From CAIYZT01 sp031385445 (GTDB lineage Bacteria > Pseudomonadota > Alphaproteobacteria > Rhodobacterales > Rhodobacteraceae): a stretch of DNA of 64,000 bases. The stretch's first letter is position 1. The number at the start of each line of letters is the position of its first letter. This document shows, piece after piece, positions 8,777-17,383 of the stretch. The stretch covers positions 159,320 through 223,319 of the forward strand of contig JANNBM010000051.1 of NCBI GenBank assembly GCA_031385445.1, in the 5' to 3' direction. Below the pieces are notes generated by a model. That model was not told the DNA's origin and ran no database searches. It saw nothing but the letters and a program-made list of their open reading frames with translations. The position numbers and the translations under genes were made by a program.

Positions 8777-9085
8777 ATGCAAACCCACGCCGCAAAGCGC
8801 GTCGAGATCATCATCGAGGCCCCGATGGAAAGCCGTCTGACCGAAGCCTTGGAAAAGGCCGGCGTGACAGGGTTCACCGTGCTGCCCGTGCTGGGCGGTT
8901 CGGGCCGGTCCGGGCGGTGGAGCCGCGATGGCCAGGTTGGCCGCGCCGGGATGGTTGCGGTGATCTGTCTGGTTCGCCCGGAAAAGCTGGATACGCTGCT
9001 GGACGCGGCCTTTACCGTGGTGGACCGGCACATCGGCGTGGTCTGCATTACCGACGCGCAGGTGCTGCGCGCCGAACGGTTTTAA
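8777..9085 (+). CDS. sbtB: SbtB-like PII family regulatory protein
   Basis: A 102-residue PII-like protein. Family signs are KRVEIIIEAPMESRLTEALE, GVTGFTVLPVLGGSGRSG at the T-loop entry, MVAVICLVRPEKLDTLL and the closing IGVVCITDAQVLRAERF. Cyanobacterial SbtB proteins are trimers that bind adenyl nucleotides including cAMP and regulate SbtA. The C-terminal CGPxGxxC-type R-loop of cyanobacterial SbtB is absent; the protein ends at ERF. The ATG lies one base after the sbtA stop, and GGAGG inside the sbtA end is its ribosome binding site, so expression is coupled. It is distinct from GlnK encoded at 60.7 kb. Confidence 0.85.
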   Translation: MQTHAAKRVEIIIEAPMESRLTEALEKAGVTGFTVLPVLGGSGRSGRWSRDGQVGRAGMVAVICLVRPEKLDTLLDAAFTVVDRHIGVVCITDAQVLRAERF

Positions 9086-9089
9086 CGCC

Positions 9090-10703
9090 CTATCGCAGCG
9101 CCATACCCGAGGGCCAGCGCAGGACATGGTCGATCTGAACCGAGGTTTCGGCGCCCGGCGCCAGATCAAACTCCCACGCCAGAATGCCGCGCTGGCCGTC
9201 CAGATCGGTGAAGGTCGGCGTGGGCGCGGCGGTATATGTGACCTCAAGATCATCTTGTTCCGAATAGGGCACACTGTCGATCAGCCGCACCGGCCAAGCC
9301 TCGTCGGTCAGGTTCTTTACCGTCAGGGTGGCGCTTTGCACCTGCTCCGTCTCGGTTGACAGCAGGCCACGGTCGCCTTCGGAAACCAGCGGCATCTGCC
9401 GTTCCAGCACAAGCCCGTCGATGGCCCCAAAGCCAAGGGTCAGATCGTCACCGGCGGCAAGCAAAGGCAATTGCCCGACCCCGATCAGATTGGTGTCCCG
9501 GTACATATACATTTGCCCCGGAAGCAGAACCTCGTCGCTGGTATTGGTGAATTCGGCGGAAACGAAGGCGGTCAGGTCGGCCCGCGGAACCGCACGCGCC
9601 TGCACTTTCGGCACAAAGCTGATTTCGTCAAGCGGCAGCCGCAGGTTTTCCACTCCGGTCGCAATCGTCGCCTCGCCGGGATAGGTATAGACAAGCACGT
9701 CTCCTTGCATGTCCGGCAAGGCAACCGGAGCCGCCTCTGTCACCATCACCGGTTCGGCCATTGCACCATCAGAGGCGGATTTCGAGATCAGCGCCATTTC
9801 GGCCTCCGGGTCGTAAATCTCGCGGTAGTCGGGGTAAAGAACGGTGGCGTCAGTGCGGCCCGAAGGGCGCGCGGTGGAAAGGGTCAGGGCCACACCAACC
9901 CAATCTTCGCCGGTAAATTGGCTGACAATCGCACCGCGCGCCAAGATCAGGCTGGCAGGGGCGGCCCGCCGCAGGGTGAGGTCATACACCGGGGCCCAAC
10001 CCGCGTTGTCGACAAACTGGGTCATCGTGATGGCGTGCAGGCCCGGCGCTGCCACATCAACCGCAATCGACAGGGCCACATAATCGGCGTCCGGCGCAGG
10101 CAGCGCGGCAAAAGCTTGCTGTGCCAGATCGCGGGCAAGGATGGTGTCATCAAGCGCCGCTTGAAGCGGCCGCGCCGCCGCTCCGGCCGCAATGGCGCGG
10201 GCACGGGCCTGTGCCACACCGCTCGCAACCGCTGCCGAAAGCGCTTTCAGCGCCTCGGGTGTCAGGTTGGTGCCATCGGGTTTACCGCCAGCCAAAAAGG
10301 CAATCTCGGCCTCTGCCGCTTCGATGTTTGCCTGCACCAAAGCCAAAGCGTCCGATGCCGCGTCAATCTGTGCCTGCGCCGCCTTGATCGCCGCCTGTGC
10401 CGTCTGTTGCGCCGAAGAAAGAACCACTGGCCGGGCAAACAACCGATCATTGCGCAGCCACACCGCGCCGGTTTTCACCCCGTCCTCGCCCAAAAGCCGA
10501 ATCGCCTCGGCGTAGGTTTCCGACGGCATGTCCGTCAGCAACAGCTCATGCGCACCAATGCCTGCGTCAAACGTGACCGCGCGGGTGATCATCGCGCCTT
10601 GGGGGTACAGCGTGACCGCCGTGATCCGGTTGGCCGCAAGGATTTCATCGGCAAAAGCCGGGGCAGCCAGAATGGCGGCGAAAAGGATGGCGGGGATGCG
10701 CAT
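9090..10703 (-). CDS. MuiA-like protein (DUF4140/DUF4139)
   Basis: A 537-residue exported protein of the mucoidy inhibitor A type. A signal peptide (MRIPAILFAAILAAPAFA) precedes an N-terminal DUF4140-like beta domain (ITAVTLYPQGAMITRAVTF). Next comes an alanine-rich coiled coil (AQQTAQAAIKAAQAQIDAAS), then a large DUF4139 region with WAPVYDLTLRR, IVSQFTGEDWVGVALTLSTA and PVRLIDSVPYSEQDDLEVTY. Function is unknown in this group; the Pseudomonas name refers to an alginate phenotype. Its stop is only four bases from the end of sbtB, in convergent orientation. Confidence 0.85.
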   Translation of the reverse strand: MRIPAILFAAILAAPAFADEILAANRITAVTLYPQGAMITRAVTFDAGIGAHELLLTDMPSETYAEAIRLLGEDGVKTGAVWLRNDRLFARPVVLSSAQQTAQAAIKAAQAQIDAASDALALVQANIEAAEAEIAFLAGGKPDGTNLTPEALKALSAAVASGVAQARARAIAAGAAARPLQAALDDTILARDLAQQAFAALPAPDADYVALSIAVDVAAPGLHAITMTQFVDNAGWAPVYDLTLRRAAPASLILARGAIVSQFTGEDWVGVALTLSTARPSGRTDATVLYPDYREIYDPEAEMALISKSASDGAMAEPVMVTEAAPVALPDMQGDVLVYTYPGEATIATGVENLRLPLDEISFVPKVQARAVPRADLTAFVSAEFTNTSDEVLLPGQMYMYRDTNLIGVGQLPLLAAGDDLTLGFGAIDGLVLERQMPLVSEGDRGLLSTETEQVQSATLTVKNLTDEAWPVRLIDSVPYSEQDDLEVTYTAAPTPTFTDLDGQRGILAWEFDLAPGAETSVQIDHVLRWPSGMALR

Positions 10704-10795
10704 GGGGTTCTCCTGAGTTGGCCAAGCCTAACGGGATGGGGCGTGCGGGGGAAGCTTCTTGATGACGGCGGGCGGAACCTGGCGCTGGACCGTGC

Positions 10796-10809
10796 TGAAA
10801 CCGCTTGCA
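10796..10809. promoter_or_regulatory. Probable LacI-family operator upstream of L-fuconate dehydratase
   Basis: TGAAACCGCTTGCA fits the general LacI/GalR operator pattern TGnAAnCGnTTnCA at every fixed position. It lies about 50 bases before the fuconate dehydratase start, in the short region between that gene and muiA. A second site of the same pattern lies at 16339-16352. The LacI gene at 12163 is the natural candidate regulator. Binding itself is inferred. Confidence 0.55.
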
Positions 10810-10859
10810 TTGCCGCCCCGCCCGCTGGCAATTTCGCTCAGCACCGCAAGAGGCCCCAG

Positions 10860-12158
10860 ATGCCGACCAAAATCACCGCCATCCGCCCGATGGACATCCG
10901 CTTTCCCACCTCGCGCAGCCTTGACGGCTCGGACGCGATGAACCTCGCGCCCGATTATTCTGCCGCCTATGTGGTGATCGAAACCGATGGGCCGCATCAG
11001 GGGCACGGACTGACCTTTACCATCGGGCGCGGCAACGATCTGTGCGTGGCCGCCATCGCCGCGCTTGCGCCTTTGCTGCAGGGCCGCGAGCTTGACGGCA
11101 TTTTCGCCGACATGGGCGGCTTTTGGCGGCACATGACGTCGGACAGCCAACTGCGCTGGGTCGGGCCGGAAAAGGGGGTGATCCACCTTGCCACCGCCGC
11201 GCTCGTCAATGCCGTCTGGGATCTTTATGCCAAAACGCTGGATCAGCCGTTGTGGCAGGTTCTGTGCGCTATGACCCCCGCCGAAACTGTGGCTTTGGTG
11301 GACTGGACCTATCTTTCCGATGCGCTGTCGCCCCCCGAAGCCATTGAACGGCTTCAGGAAAAAGCCGCCCACCGCCCCGCCCGCGTTTTGCAGATGCAGG
11401 CGCAGGGCTATCCGGCCTATACCACCTCGGCGGGGTGGCTGGGGTATTCGGACGACAAGATGCGCGCCCTTTGCCGGGCGGCGATTGCCGACGGTTGGAG
11501 CCATTTCAAGATGAAGGTCGGCGGCAGTCTGGCCGACGACATGCGCCGCGCTGCGATTTTGCGGCAGGAAATCGGCCCGGACCGCAAGTTGATGATGGAC
11601 GCCAATCAGGTCTGGGGGGTCGATCAGGCCATCGCCCACATGCGCGTTCTTGCCGCCCACGACCCCTGGTGGATCGAAGAGCCGACCTCGCCCGATGACA
11701 TTCTGGGCCACGCCCGCATCGCCCGCGAAATCGCGCCGATCAAGGTGGCAACGGGCGAGCATTGCCACAACGCGGTGATGTTCAAACAGTTTCTGCAGGC
11801 CGGTGCGTTGTCGTTCCTGCAGCTTGATTCCGCGCGGCTGGCGGGGCCGAACGAGATTATCGGCGTGATGCTGATGGCAGAAAAGTTCGGCGTTCCGGTC
11901 TGCCCCCATGCTGGCGGTGTCGGCCTGTGCGAATACACCCAGCACCTGTCGATCTTCGACTATGTGGCCGTCTCGGGCAGCCTGGAAAACCGGGTGTTGG
12001 AATATGTCGATCATCTGCATCAGCATTTCCTGACCCCGGTACAGATGCGCGCGGGCCGGTATATGCCGCCCACCGCGCCCGGCTATTCGGCCCAGATGCA
12101 CCCAAGCAGCCTGTCGGATCACACCTATCCCACCGGCCCTGCATGGGCGGGGGCCTAG
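10860..12158 (+). CDS. L-fuconate dehydratase (enolase superfamily)
   Basis: Dehydrates L-fuconate to 2-keto-3-deoxy-L-fuconate. The 432-residue protein matches the fuconate dehydratase branch of the mandelate racemase group: PTSRSLDGSDAMN and PDYSAAYVVIETD near the N-terminus, the HFKMKVGG lysine motif, DANQVWGVDQAI and WWIEEPTSPDD for metal ligands, then TGEHCHNAVMFKQ and PHAGGVGLCEYTQHL. Start at ATG 10860 follows AGAGG; the frame is open far upstream but that part is antisense to muiA. The LacI regulator begins four bases after its stop. Other acid sugars cannot be excluded as substrates. Confidence 0.88.
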   Translation: MPTKITAIRPMDIRFPTSRSLDGSDAMNLAPDYSAAYVVIETDGPHQGHGLTFTIGRGNDLCVAAIAALAPLLQGRELDGIFADMGGFWRHMTSDSQLRWVGPEKGVIHLATAALVNAVWDLYAKTLDQPLWQVLCAMTPAETVALVDWTYLSDALSPPEAIERLQEKAAHRPARVLQMQAQGYPAYTTSAGWLGYSDDKMRALCRAAIADGWSHFKMKVGGSLADDMRRAAILRQEIGPDRKLMMDANQVWGVDQAIAHMRVLAAHDPWWIEEPTSPDDILGHARIAREIAPIKVATGEHCHNAVMFKQFLQAGALSFLQLDSARLAGPNEIIGVMLMAEKFGVPVCPHAGGVGLCEYTQHLSIFDYVAVSGSLENRVLEYVDHLHQHFLTPVQMRAGRYMPPTAPGYSAQMHPSSLSDHTYPTGPAWAGA

Positions 12159-12162
12159 GGGG

Positions 12163-13152
12163 ATGGCCGTGACCCTGGCCCTGGTGGCGGAACGGGCGGG
12201 GGTTTCCCGTTCTGCCGTGTCGCGCGCCTTTACGCCCGGCGCGTCGGTCGCCCCTGCCACGCGCGCCCGGGTGATGCTGGCGGCTGAAGCCTTGGGATAT
12301 TCGCCCAATCTTCTCGCCCGCGCCTTGACCACCCGGCAAACCGGGATGGTGGGCCTCGTGCTGAATAACTTTCACAACCCGGTCTTTTTGCAGATCTTCG
12401 ATCTGTTCACGCGCGGCCTGCAAGATCGCGGCCTGCGCCCCCTGCTCGTGAACCTGAGCGGAGAGACGGACCCGGCCCGCTCGGTTCAGCTGCTGCGGCA
12501 GTATTCGGCTGACGGTGTCGTGGTGGCCTCGTCCGAATTGCCGAACGCTTTCGCCGAAAGCTTCAAGGCGGCGGGCATTCCCACCGTTCTGGCCTTTGGC
12601 CGGGGCAGCGCCACCCCGCGCGTTGATGTGGTCAGCATCGACAACGTCGAGGCAGGGCGCATGGCCGCGCGGGCTTTGCTGGCGCGCGGGTATTCAAGGC
12701 TTGGGTTTATCGGTGGCCCTGAACGCACCACCACCACACAAGACCGCTGGGCGGGTTTTGCCGAGGTGGCAGGCGCACGCGCGCAGCTGCGGTTTTCGCA
12801 GGATTACTCGTTCGAGGCGGGCCGCGCCGCAATGCAGGCCGAACTTGGCGCGGGCCAGATGGCGCAAGCCTATTTCTGCGCCGACGATGTTATCTCCATC
12901 GGGGCGATTTCGGCGCTGCAGAACGCGGGCCACCGCGTGCCGCAGGATATCGGCATCATCGGGCTGAACGATATGGAACTGGCCGGATGGTCCAACATCG
13001 GCCTGACCACCCTGCGCCAACCCTTCGCCGATATGGTCGAGGCCGTTCTGGAACGGCTGGTCGCGCTGATGGCCGATCCGGGCCTGACCCCGGAAGCGCG
13101 GCTTTTGCCCTGCACCCTGACCGAGCGCAGCACCCTGCGCCCGGTCAAGTAA
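12163..13152 (+). CDS. LacI family transcriptional regulator
   Basis: A 329-residue repressor. The N-terminal helix-turn-helix reads TLALVAERAGVSRSAVSRAF, the hinge ends SPNLLARALTTRQTGMVGL, and a periplasmic-binding-protein-like sensor domain follows (FGRGSATPRVDVVSIDN, RLGFIGGPERTTTTQDRWAG, IGIIGLNDMELAGWSNIGLT). It is cotranscribed with fuconate dehydratase, whose stop is four bases upstream. Two operator-like palindromes (10796-10809 and 16338-16353) flank the island, so it probably controls both the dehydratase and the divergent inositol-type genes. The inducer is unknown. Confidence 0.93.
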   Translation: MAVTLALVAERAGVSRSAVSRAFTPGASVAPATRARVMLAAEALGYSPNLLARALTTRQTGMVGLVLNNFHNPVFLQIFDLFTRGLQDRGLRPLLVNLSGETDPARSVQLLRQYSADGVVVASSELPNAFAESFKAAGIPTVLAFGRGSATPRVDVVSIDNVEAGRMAARALLARGYSRLGFIGGPERTTTTQDRWAGFAEVAGARAQLRFSQDYSFEAGRAAMQAELGAGQMAQAYFCADDVISIGAISALQNAGHRVPQDIGIIGLNDMELAGWSNIGLTTLRQPFADMVEAVLERLVALMADPGLTPEARLLPCTLTERSTLRPVK

Positions 13153-13156
13153 AGCC

Positions 13157-14311
13157 TTAACGGAACATTGGCGGCCTTGCGTCCACCCATGCGCCCTTTG
13201 CCGCAGCCGAGGCAACCGCCGCGTGAATCGCCGCAATAGAGCGCAGCCCGTCCGCCGCTTTGGGGAAAAGGCCCGCCACCGGATCCGGCGTTTTTCCGGC
13301 GTTCAGCGCCATGATCGTATCGCCCAGATCGCGGTAGACGTTGGCAAAAGCCTCCGGCATCCCTTCGGCATGGCCCACCGTCACCCGGCTGGCGCGGTCC
13401 GCTTCGGGCGACAGATTGCCCTCGCCGCGCTCGATGATCGTCGCGCGCCCACCCAGCGCCATGAAATGCAACTGGTTCGGCGCCTCTTGCGCCCAGCGCA
13501 TCCCGCCCGTCTCGCCAAACACCTGCAAAGTAAGACCGTGTTGGCGGCCAATCGCCACTGACGAGGTCCATAGTCGGCCAACCGTGCCCTTCGAAAACCG
13601 CAGGTTCACCATCGCATCATCTTCCAGCACCCGCGCAGAAAGGCAGGACGCGAAATCGGCTGACAGGGTTTCCACCTCGTCGCCGCACACAAAGCTGGCC
13701 ATGTGCAGCGCGTGAATACCGCAATCGGCAAACTGCGCCGACACCCCCGCCATCGCCGGATCGTAACGCCAGCGCACGCGCGGGTTGTCCATGTCGGCGG
13801 CATTGGCGTGATGGCCGTGCGCAAATTCCGCCACCACAAGGCGGACCTTGCCAATGTCGCCGCGCGCCACCATCGCCTTCATGTGCCGCACCAGCGCATA
13901 GCCGGTATAGCCATAGTTCACCGCGCAGATCTTGCCCGCCGCCTGCGCCGTGCGCACCAGATCTTCGGCTTCTTCCACAGTGACCGTCATCGGCTTTTCG
14001 ACCAGAACGTTGAATCCGGCCTGCAAGAACGCCTTTGAAATCTCGTAATGGGTCGAATTTGGCGTCGCCACCGTGACCAGATCAACCCGGTCCGCGCGGC
14101 CGCTCTCGCCCGCCAGCATCTCGCGCCAATCGCCATAAGCGCGGTCTGCCGCGACGCCAAGACGCTGGGCATAGTCGCGCCCCTTTGCGCCGTCCACGTC
14201 CAGCGCGCCGGCGGCAAAGGTAAACAGCCCGTCCATCCCCGCCGCAATCCGGTGGGCCGGCCCAATCTGGCTGCCTTCGCCGCCGCCGATCATTCCCCAG
14301 TTCAAACGCAT
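13157..14311 (-). CDS. Gfo/Idh/MocA family oxidoreductase
   Basis: An NAD(P)-dependent sugar or cyclitol dehydrogenase of 384 residues. The Rossmann motif is near the start (WGMIGGGEGSQIGPAHR), then VTVATPNSTHYEISKAFLQA, the conserved VLVEKPMT, and a C-terminal dimerisation domain with FADCGIHALHMASFV. It is the third gene of a leftward operon; AGGGGAA precedes the start, nine bases after the TIM-barrel gene stops. Its own stop is four bases from the convergent lacI gene. Context suggests inositol-isomer or related sugar oxidation; the exact substrate cannot be read from sequence. Confidence 0.9.
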   Translation of the reverse strand: MRLNWGMIGGGEGSQIGPAHRIAAGMDGLFTFAAGALDVDGAKGRDYAQRLGVAADRAYGDWREMLAGESGRADRVDLVTVATPNSTHYEISKAFLQAGFNVLVEKPMTVTVEEAEDLVRTAQAAGKICAVNYGYTGYALVRHMKAMVARGDIGKVRLVVAEFAHGHHANAADMDNPRVRWRYDPAMAGVSAQFADCGIHALHMASFVCGDEVETLSADFASCLSARVLEDDAMVNLRFSKGTVGRLWTSSVAIGRQHGLTLQVFGETGGMRWAQEAPNQLHFMALGGRATIIERGEGNLSPEADRASRVTVGHAEGMPEAFANVYRDLGDTIMALNAGKTPDPVAGLFPKAADGLRSIAAIHAAVASAAAKGAWVDARPPMFR

Positions 14312-14320
14312 GATGTTCCC

Positions 14321-15205
14321 CTAGAACCCAATGGTGGAAAGATAGTCGCGGTTCGCCCGCGCGTCGTCGACCGGCTTGGTCGGGCCCGCCGGATCACAGT
14401 CTTGTTCAACCGTGCACCAGCCTTTGAACCCCGCCTCCAGCAGCACCTGCCGCACGCCCGCGAAATCCACGTCGCCCTTGCCGAGGTTACAGAAAATCCC
14501 CTCGCCGCAGGCATCGTAAAACCCGGTGCGGTTCGCGATGGCCCGCGCCTTCACCACCGGATCAATGTCCTTGAAATGCATATAGCTGATGCGCCCAATG
14601 TGACGGCGCATAAAGCTGACCGGATCGAACCCGGCATAGGAATGATGCCCGGTGTCAAAGCAGATCTTCAACAGGCTCTCGTCCACCTCGTTCAGCAACC
14701 GCTCCAGCTCCGGCTCAAAATCCATGAAGCCCGCAGCATGAGCGTGAACGCCCACGGTCAACCCGTGATCAACACCGATCTTGGCGATCTCGCGAAAGCG
14801 GTTCGAAAAGGCCGCCCATTCCGCCGCGCCCATCTGCTCGGCCTCCGCCGCGCGTCCAGCCGTTGGCGCGCGCCGGGCGGAAATGCTGTCGATCAGCACC
14901 AGATGCTTTGCCCCGTGGCTGACCAGCGCGCGGCAGGTGCGCCGCGCCGCGTCTTGCAATTCATCCCAGGCCGATGGGTCATGAAACGGGCGAAACACCA
15001 CCCCCCCGATCAGCGTCAGCCCATGCTCGGCCAGACCGTCGCCCAAAACCGCAGGGTCTTCAGGCATGAAGCCAATCGGCCCCAGCTCGATCCCGCGATA
15101 CCCCGCCGCCGCGCAATCGGCCAAAACCTGCCGCCAGGACGGGTTGCGCGGATCATCCGCAAACTCGACACCCCAGGAACAGGGCGCATTGCCAATCTCG
15201 ATCAT
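14321..15205 (-). CDS. IolE/IolI-like TIM-barrel isomerase or dehydratase
   Basis: A 294-residue xylose-isomerase-like TIM barrel. Features seen are the opening MIEIGNAPCSWGVEF, GYRGIELGPIGFMPEDP, LTVGVHAHAAGFMDFEPELE, LLKICFDTGHHSYAGFDPV and YMHFKDIDP, the last few holding the usual metal-binding Glu/His/Asp residues. Members of this group in inositol clusters are inosose dehydratase (IolE) or inosose isomerase (IolI); sequence alone does not separate them here. ATG 15205 follows GGAGG and overlaps the stop of the upstream oxidoreductase in ATGA, so the pair is translationally coupled. Confidence 0.85.
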   Translation of the reverse strand: MIEIGNAPCSWGVEFADDPRNPSWRQVLADCAAAGYRGIELGPIGFMPEDPAVLGDGLAEHGLTLIGGVVFRPFHDPSAWDELQDAARRTCRALVSHGAKHLVLIDSISARRAPTAGRAAEAEQMGAAEWAAFSNRFREIAKIGVDHGLTVGVHAHAAGFMDFEPELERLLNEVDESLLKICFDTGHHSYAGFDPVSFMRRHIGRISYMHFKDIDPVVKARAIANRTGFYDACGEGIFCNLGKGDVDFAGVRQVLLEAGFKGWCTVEQDCDPAGPTKPVDDARANRDYLSTIGF

Positions 15206-16314
15206 TTTGAAACCTCCACCCAAGCTTTTGTCTGATGCGAGCGCATCGCCGCCTCCACCACCTGCATCACCGACAGACCGTCACGGAACGTCGGCCAGAC
15301 TGGTTGCCCCGTCTCGATCGCGCGCAGAAAATCCCGCGCCTCGATGATAATCTGATCCTGATAGCCGGTGCCGTGCCCCGGCCCCTGACAAAACGGCAAA
15401 TAGTCCGGATGCAGCGGCCCGGTCAGGATCTTGCGGAACCCGCGCTCTTCCACCGGGCCCTCGGCCTTGAAAAGCCAGACCGCGTTCTGATCTTCCTGAT
15501 CAAACCGGATTGCTCCGGTTGTGCCCGTGATTTCATAGGCATAGCCCATTTTCCGACCCTGCGCGACGCGGCTGAACATCAAATGCCCCATCGCCCCGCC
15601 GGCAAACCGGCACAAAAACTGCGCCTGATCGTCATTGGTCACCTGCACCGGCCCGGTTGGCCCCGGCCGCGTCTGGTGCACGGTATCGATATCCGCGACG
15701 ACCGAGGCAATCGGCCCGATCAGCGCCAGCGCCGCGTTGATCATATGGGGCGCAAGATCGCCCATCGTGCCATTCGCCGCGCCAAAACTGCGCCAGTTTG
15801 CGGGCTGGCTGCCGTCGGCGTCAAAATCTTCGGTATGCTCGCCGCGAAACCACACGACGCGGCCAATCGCGCCCTTGGCCACCAACTGCCGGGCAAACTG
15901 GCTGGCAGGGGTGCGGATATAGTTGAAGCCGACCATATTCGCCGCGCCGCTGGCTTCTGCCGCCTCGGTCATCGCGATGGAATCGGCCAAGGACGCGCCC
16001 AGCGGCTTTTCGCACAAAACCGGCTTGCCCAGCGCAAAAGCCGCCAACGCAATCTCGCGGTGCGTTTCCTGCGGCGAGGCGATCACCACAGCCTCAACCT
16101 TGGGGTCCGCCACCAGCGCCCGCCAATCCGTCGTCGCCCGCACAAACCCATACGCGCCGCGATAGCGCGCCGCGCTGGCCTCGCTTGTGGCGCAGACCAT
16201 TTCCAAACGGGGGCGCAGTGCGGTGCCAAACACCGCCCCCACCGCCAACATGGCCACGGCATGGGCCTTGCCCATATAGCCGCCACCCACAATTCCGATG
16301 CCAATATCGCGCAT
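15202..16314 (-). CDS. Gfo/Idh/MocA family oxidoreductase, first gene of the leftward inositol-type operon
   Basis: A 370-residue dehydrogenase: IGIGIVGGGYMGKAHAVAML for NAD binding, then VVIASPQETHREIALAAFAL, GKPVLCEKPLG with the catalytic lysine, and GDLAPHMINAALALIGPI with the family histidine. I chose ATG 16314 because AAGGG lies upstream; extending to 16353 would run through the operator palindrome. It is divergent from iolC. A role as inositol dehydrogenase is plausible, but it is longer than typical IolG (about 330-350 residues) and other cyclitols or sugars are possible. Confidence 0.9.
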   Translation of the reverse strand: MRDIGIGIVGGGYMGKAHAVAMLAVGAVFGTALRPRLEMVCATSEASAARYRGAYGFVRATTDWRALVADPKVEAVVIASPQETHREIALAAFALGKPVLCEKPLGASLADSIAMTEAAEASGAANMVGFNYIRTPASQFARQLVAKGAIGRVVWFRGEHTEDFDADGSQPANWRSFGAANGTMGDLAPHMINAALALIGPIASVVADIDTVHQTRPGPTGPVQVTNDDQAQFLCRFAGGAMGHLMFSRVAQGRKMGYAYEITGTTGAIRFDQEDQNAVWLFKAEGPVEERGFRKILTGPLHPDYLPFCQGPGHGTGYQDQIIIEARDFLRAIETGQPVWPTFRDGLSVMQVVEAAMRSHQTKAWVEVSK

Positions 16315-16337
16315 CCGCCGCCCTTCTTCGAAAATGA

Positions 16338-16353
16338 TTGCAACCGGTTGCAA
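16338..16353. promoter_or_regulatory. LacI-family operator in the divergent iol promoter region
   Basis: TTGCAACCGGTTGCAA is a perfect 16-base palindrome in the 88-base gap between the divergent oxidoreductase and iolC. Its inner 14 bases fit the LacI-family pattern TGnAAnCGnTTnCA. It shares nine fixed positions with the site at 10796-10809. The position allows one repressor to control both transcripts. Binding by the nearby LacI protein is inferred. Confidence 0.7.
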
Positions 16354-16402
16354 AATGAGTAACCTGTGTGCATTTCCCGGTCAATGGGGAAGGAGGGTCT
16401 GA

Positions 16403-17383
16403 ATGCAAAGACTTTGGCAAAAGCTGTCCGCGCGCCGTTTTGTGGCGCTTGGCCGTGTCGGGATGGATCTGTACGCCGATCCCATCGGCACCCGCATTCA
16501 AGATGCGCAGACCTTTCGCACCGCCATCGGCGGCTCGGCGGGCAACATCGCCGTCGCGCTGGCGCGGCAGGGCGTTGAAGCCGCGCTGTTGACCCGCGTT
16601 TCCGCCGATGCGGTGGGCGGGTATTGCCGGGCCGAACTGGCACGCTACGGCGTCGATTGCCGCTTGATCAGCGATGATCCGGGCGAAACGCGGACCTCTC
16701 TTGCCGTGACCGAAACCACACCAACAGATACGCAAGTCGTGCTGTACCGCAACGGCGCCGCCGATTTCGCCCTGACCGAGGCTGACGTGGCCCGTGCCGA
16801 TTTTCGCCAAACCGGGGCGCTGATTGTCACGGGCACGGCCCTTGCCCGCGATCCTTCCCGCCGCGCGGCATGGGCGGCCCTGCGCGCTGCACAATCCGCC
16901 GGGGCGCTTGTCGCGCTTGACATCGACCACCGCGCCTATTCCTGGGCATCGGCCGATGAGGCCCGCAGCGTCTGCGCCGACTTTGCCCGCGTCTGCGATA
17001 TCGTGGTTGGCAACGATGAAGAGTTCGGCCTTCTGGCTGGCGGATATGACCGGGGCGCGACCTTTGCCCACAGCCTGACCAACCGCGCCTTCTTTGCCGT
17101 TTACAAACGCGGCGCCAAGGGCTCGCTGACCTTCACCCCCGATTTCAACTTTGCCAGCGGCATCTTTCCCGTGACGGCGTTGAAACCCATGGGCGCGGGC
17201 GATGGGTTCATGGGCGGGCTTATGGCGGGACTGGCGCAGGGTCAACCGCTGGATGCGGCGGTCCGGCGCGGCGCCGCCACCGCCGCGATGATTGTTGCCG
17301 GTTTTGGCTGCGCGCCTGCATCGCCCACCTCCGCCGCGCTTGACGCCTTTATGTCCAACCACAGGGAAACCCTATGCATATAG
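16403..17383 (+). CDS. iolC: 5-dehydro-2-deoxygluconokinase IolC (PfkB family)
   Basis: Phosphorylates 5-dehydro-2-deoxygluconate in inositol breakdown. The 326-residue PfkB-family protein opens with RRFVALGRVGMDLYADPIG, has GGSAGNIAVALARQG and IDHRAYSW, and carries the anion-hole/catalytic signature KPMGAGDGFMGGLMAG near the C-terminus. These features match IolC rather than ribokinase or fructokinase. GGGAAGGAGG lies just upstream of ATG 16403. It leads the rightward operon iolC-iolB-iolJ, and its 3' end overlaps iolB by ten bases. Confidence 0.92.
   Translation: MQRLWQKLSARRFVALGRVGMDLYADPIGTRIQDAQTFRTAIGGSAGNIAVALARQGVEAALLTRVSADAVGGYCRAELARYGVDCRLISDDPGETRTSLAVTETTPTDTQVVLYRNGAADFALTEADVARADFRQTGALIVTGTALARDPSRRAAWAALRAAQSAGALVALDIDHRAYSWASADEARSVCADFARVCDIVVGNDEEFGLLAGGYDRGATFAHSLTNRAFFAVYKRGAKGSLTFTPDFNFASGIFPVTALKPMGAGDGFMGGLMAGLAQGQPLDAAVRRGAATAAMIVAGFGCAPASPTSAALDAFMSNHRETLCI

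Noticed and set aside
9471..10859. Long plus-strand open frame running into the fuconate dehydratase gene
   Set aside because: It is antisense to muiA, has basic low-information sequence, and the enolase-family homology starts only at ATG 10860 with its own ribosome binding site.
16315..16353. Start at 16353 for the first oxidoreductase of the leftward operon
   Set aside because: The added residues would be encoded by the operator palindrome, and AAGGG supports ATG 16314.
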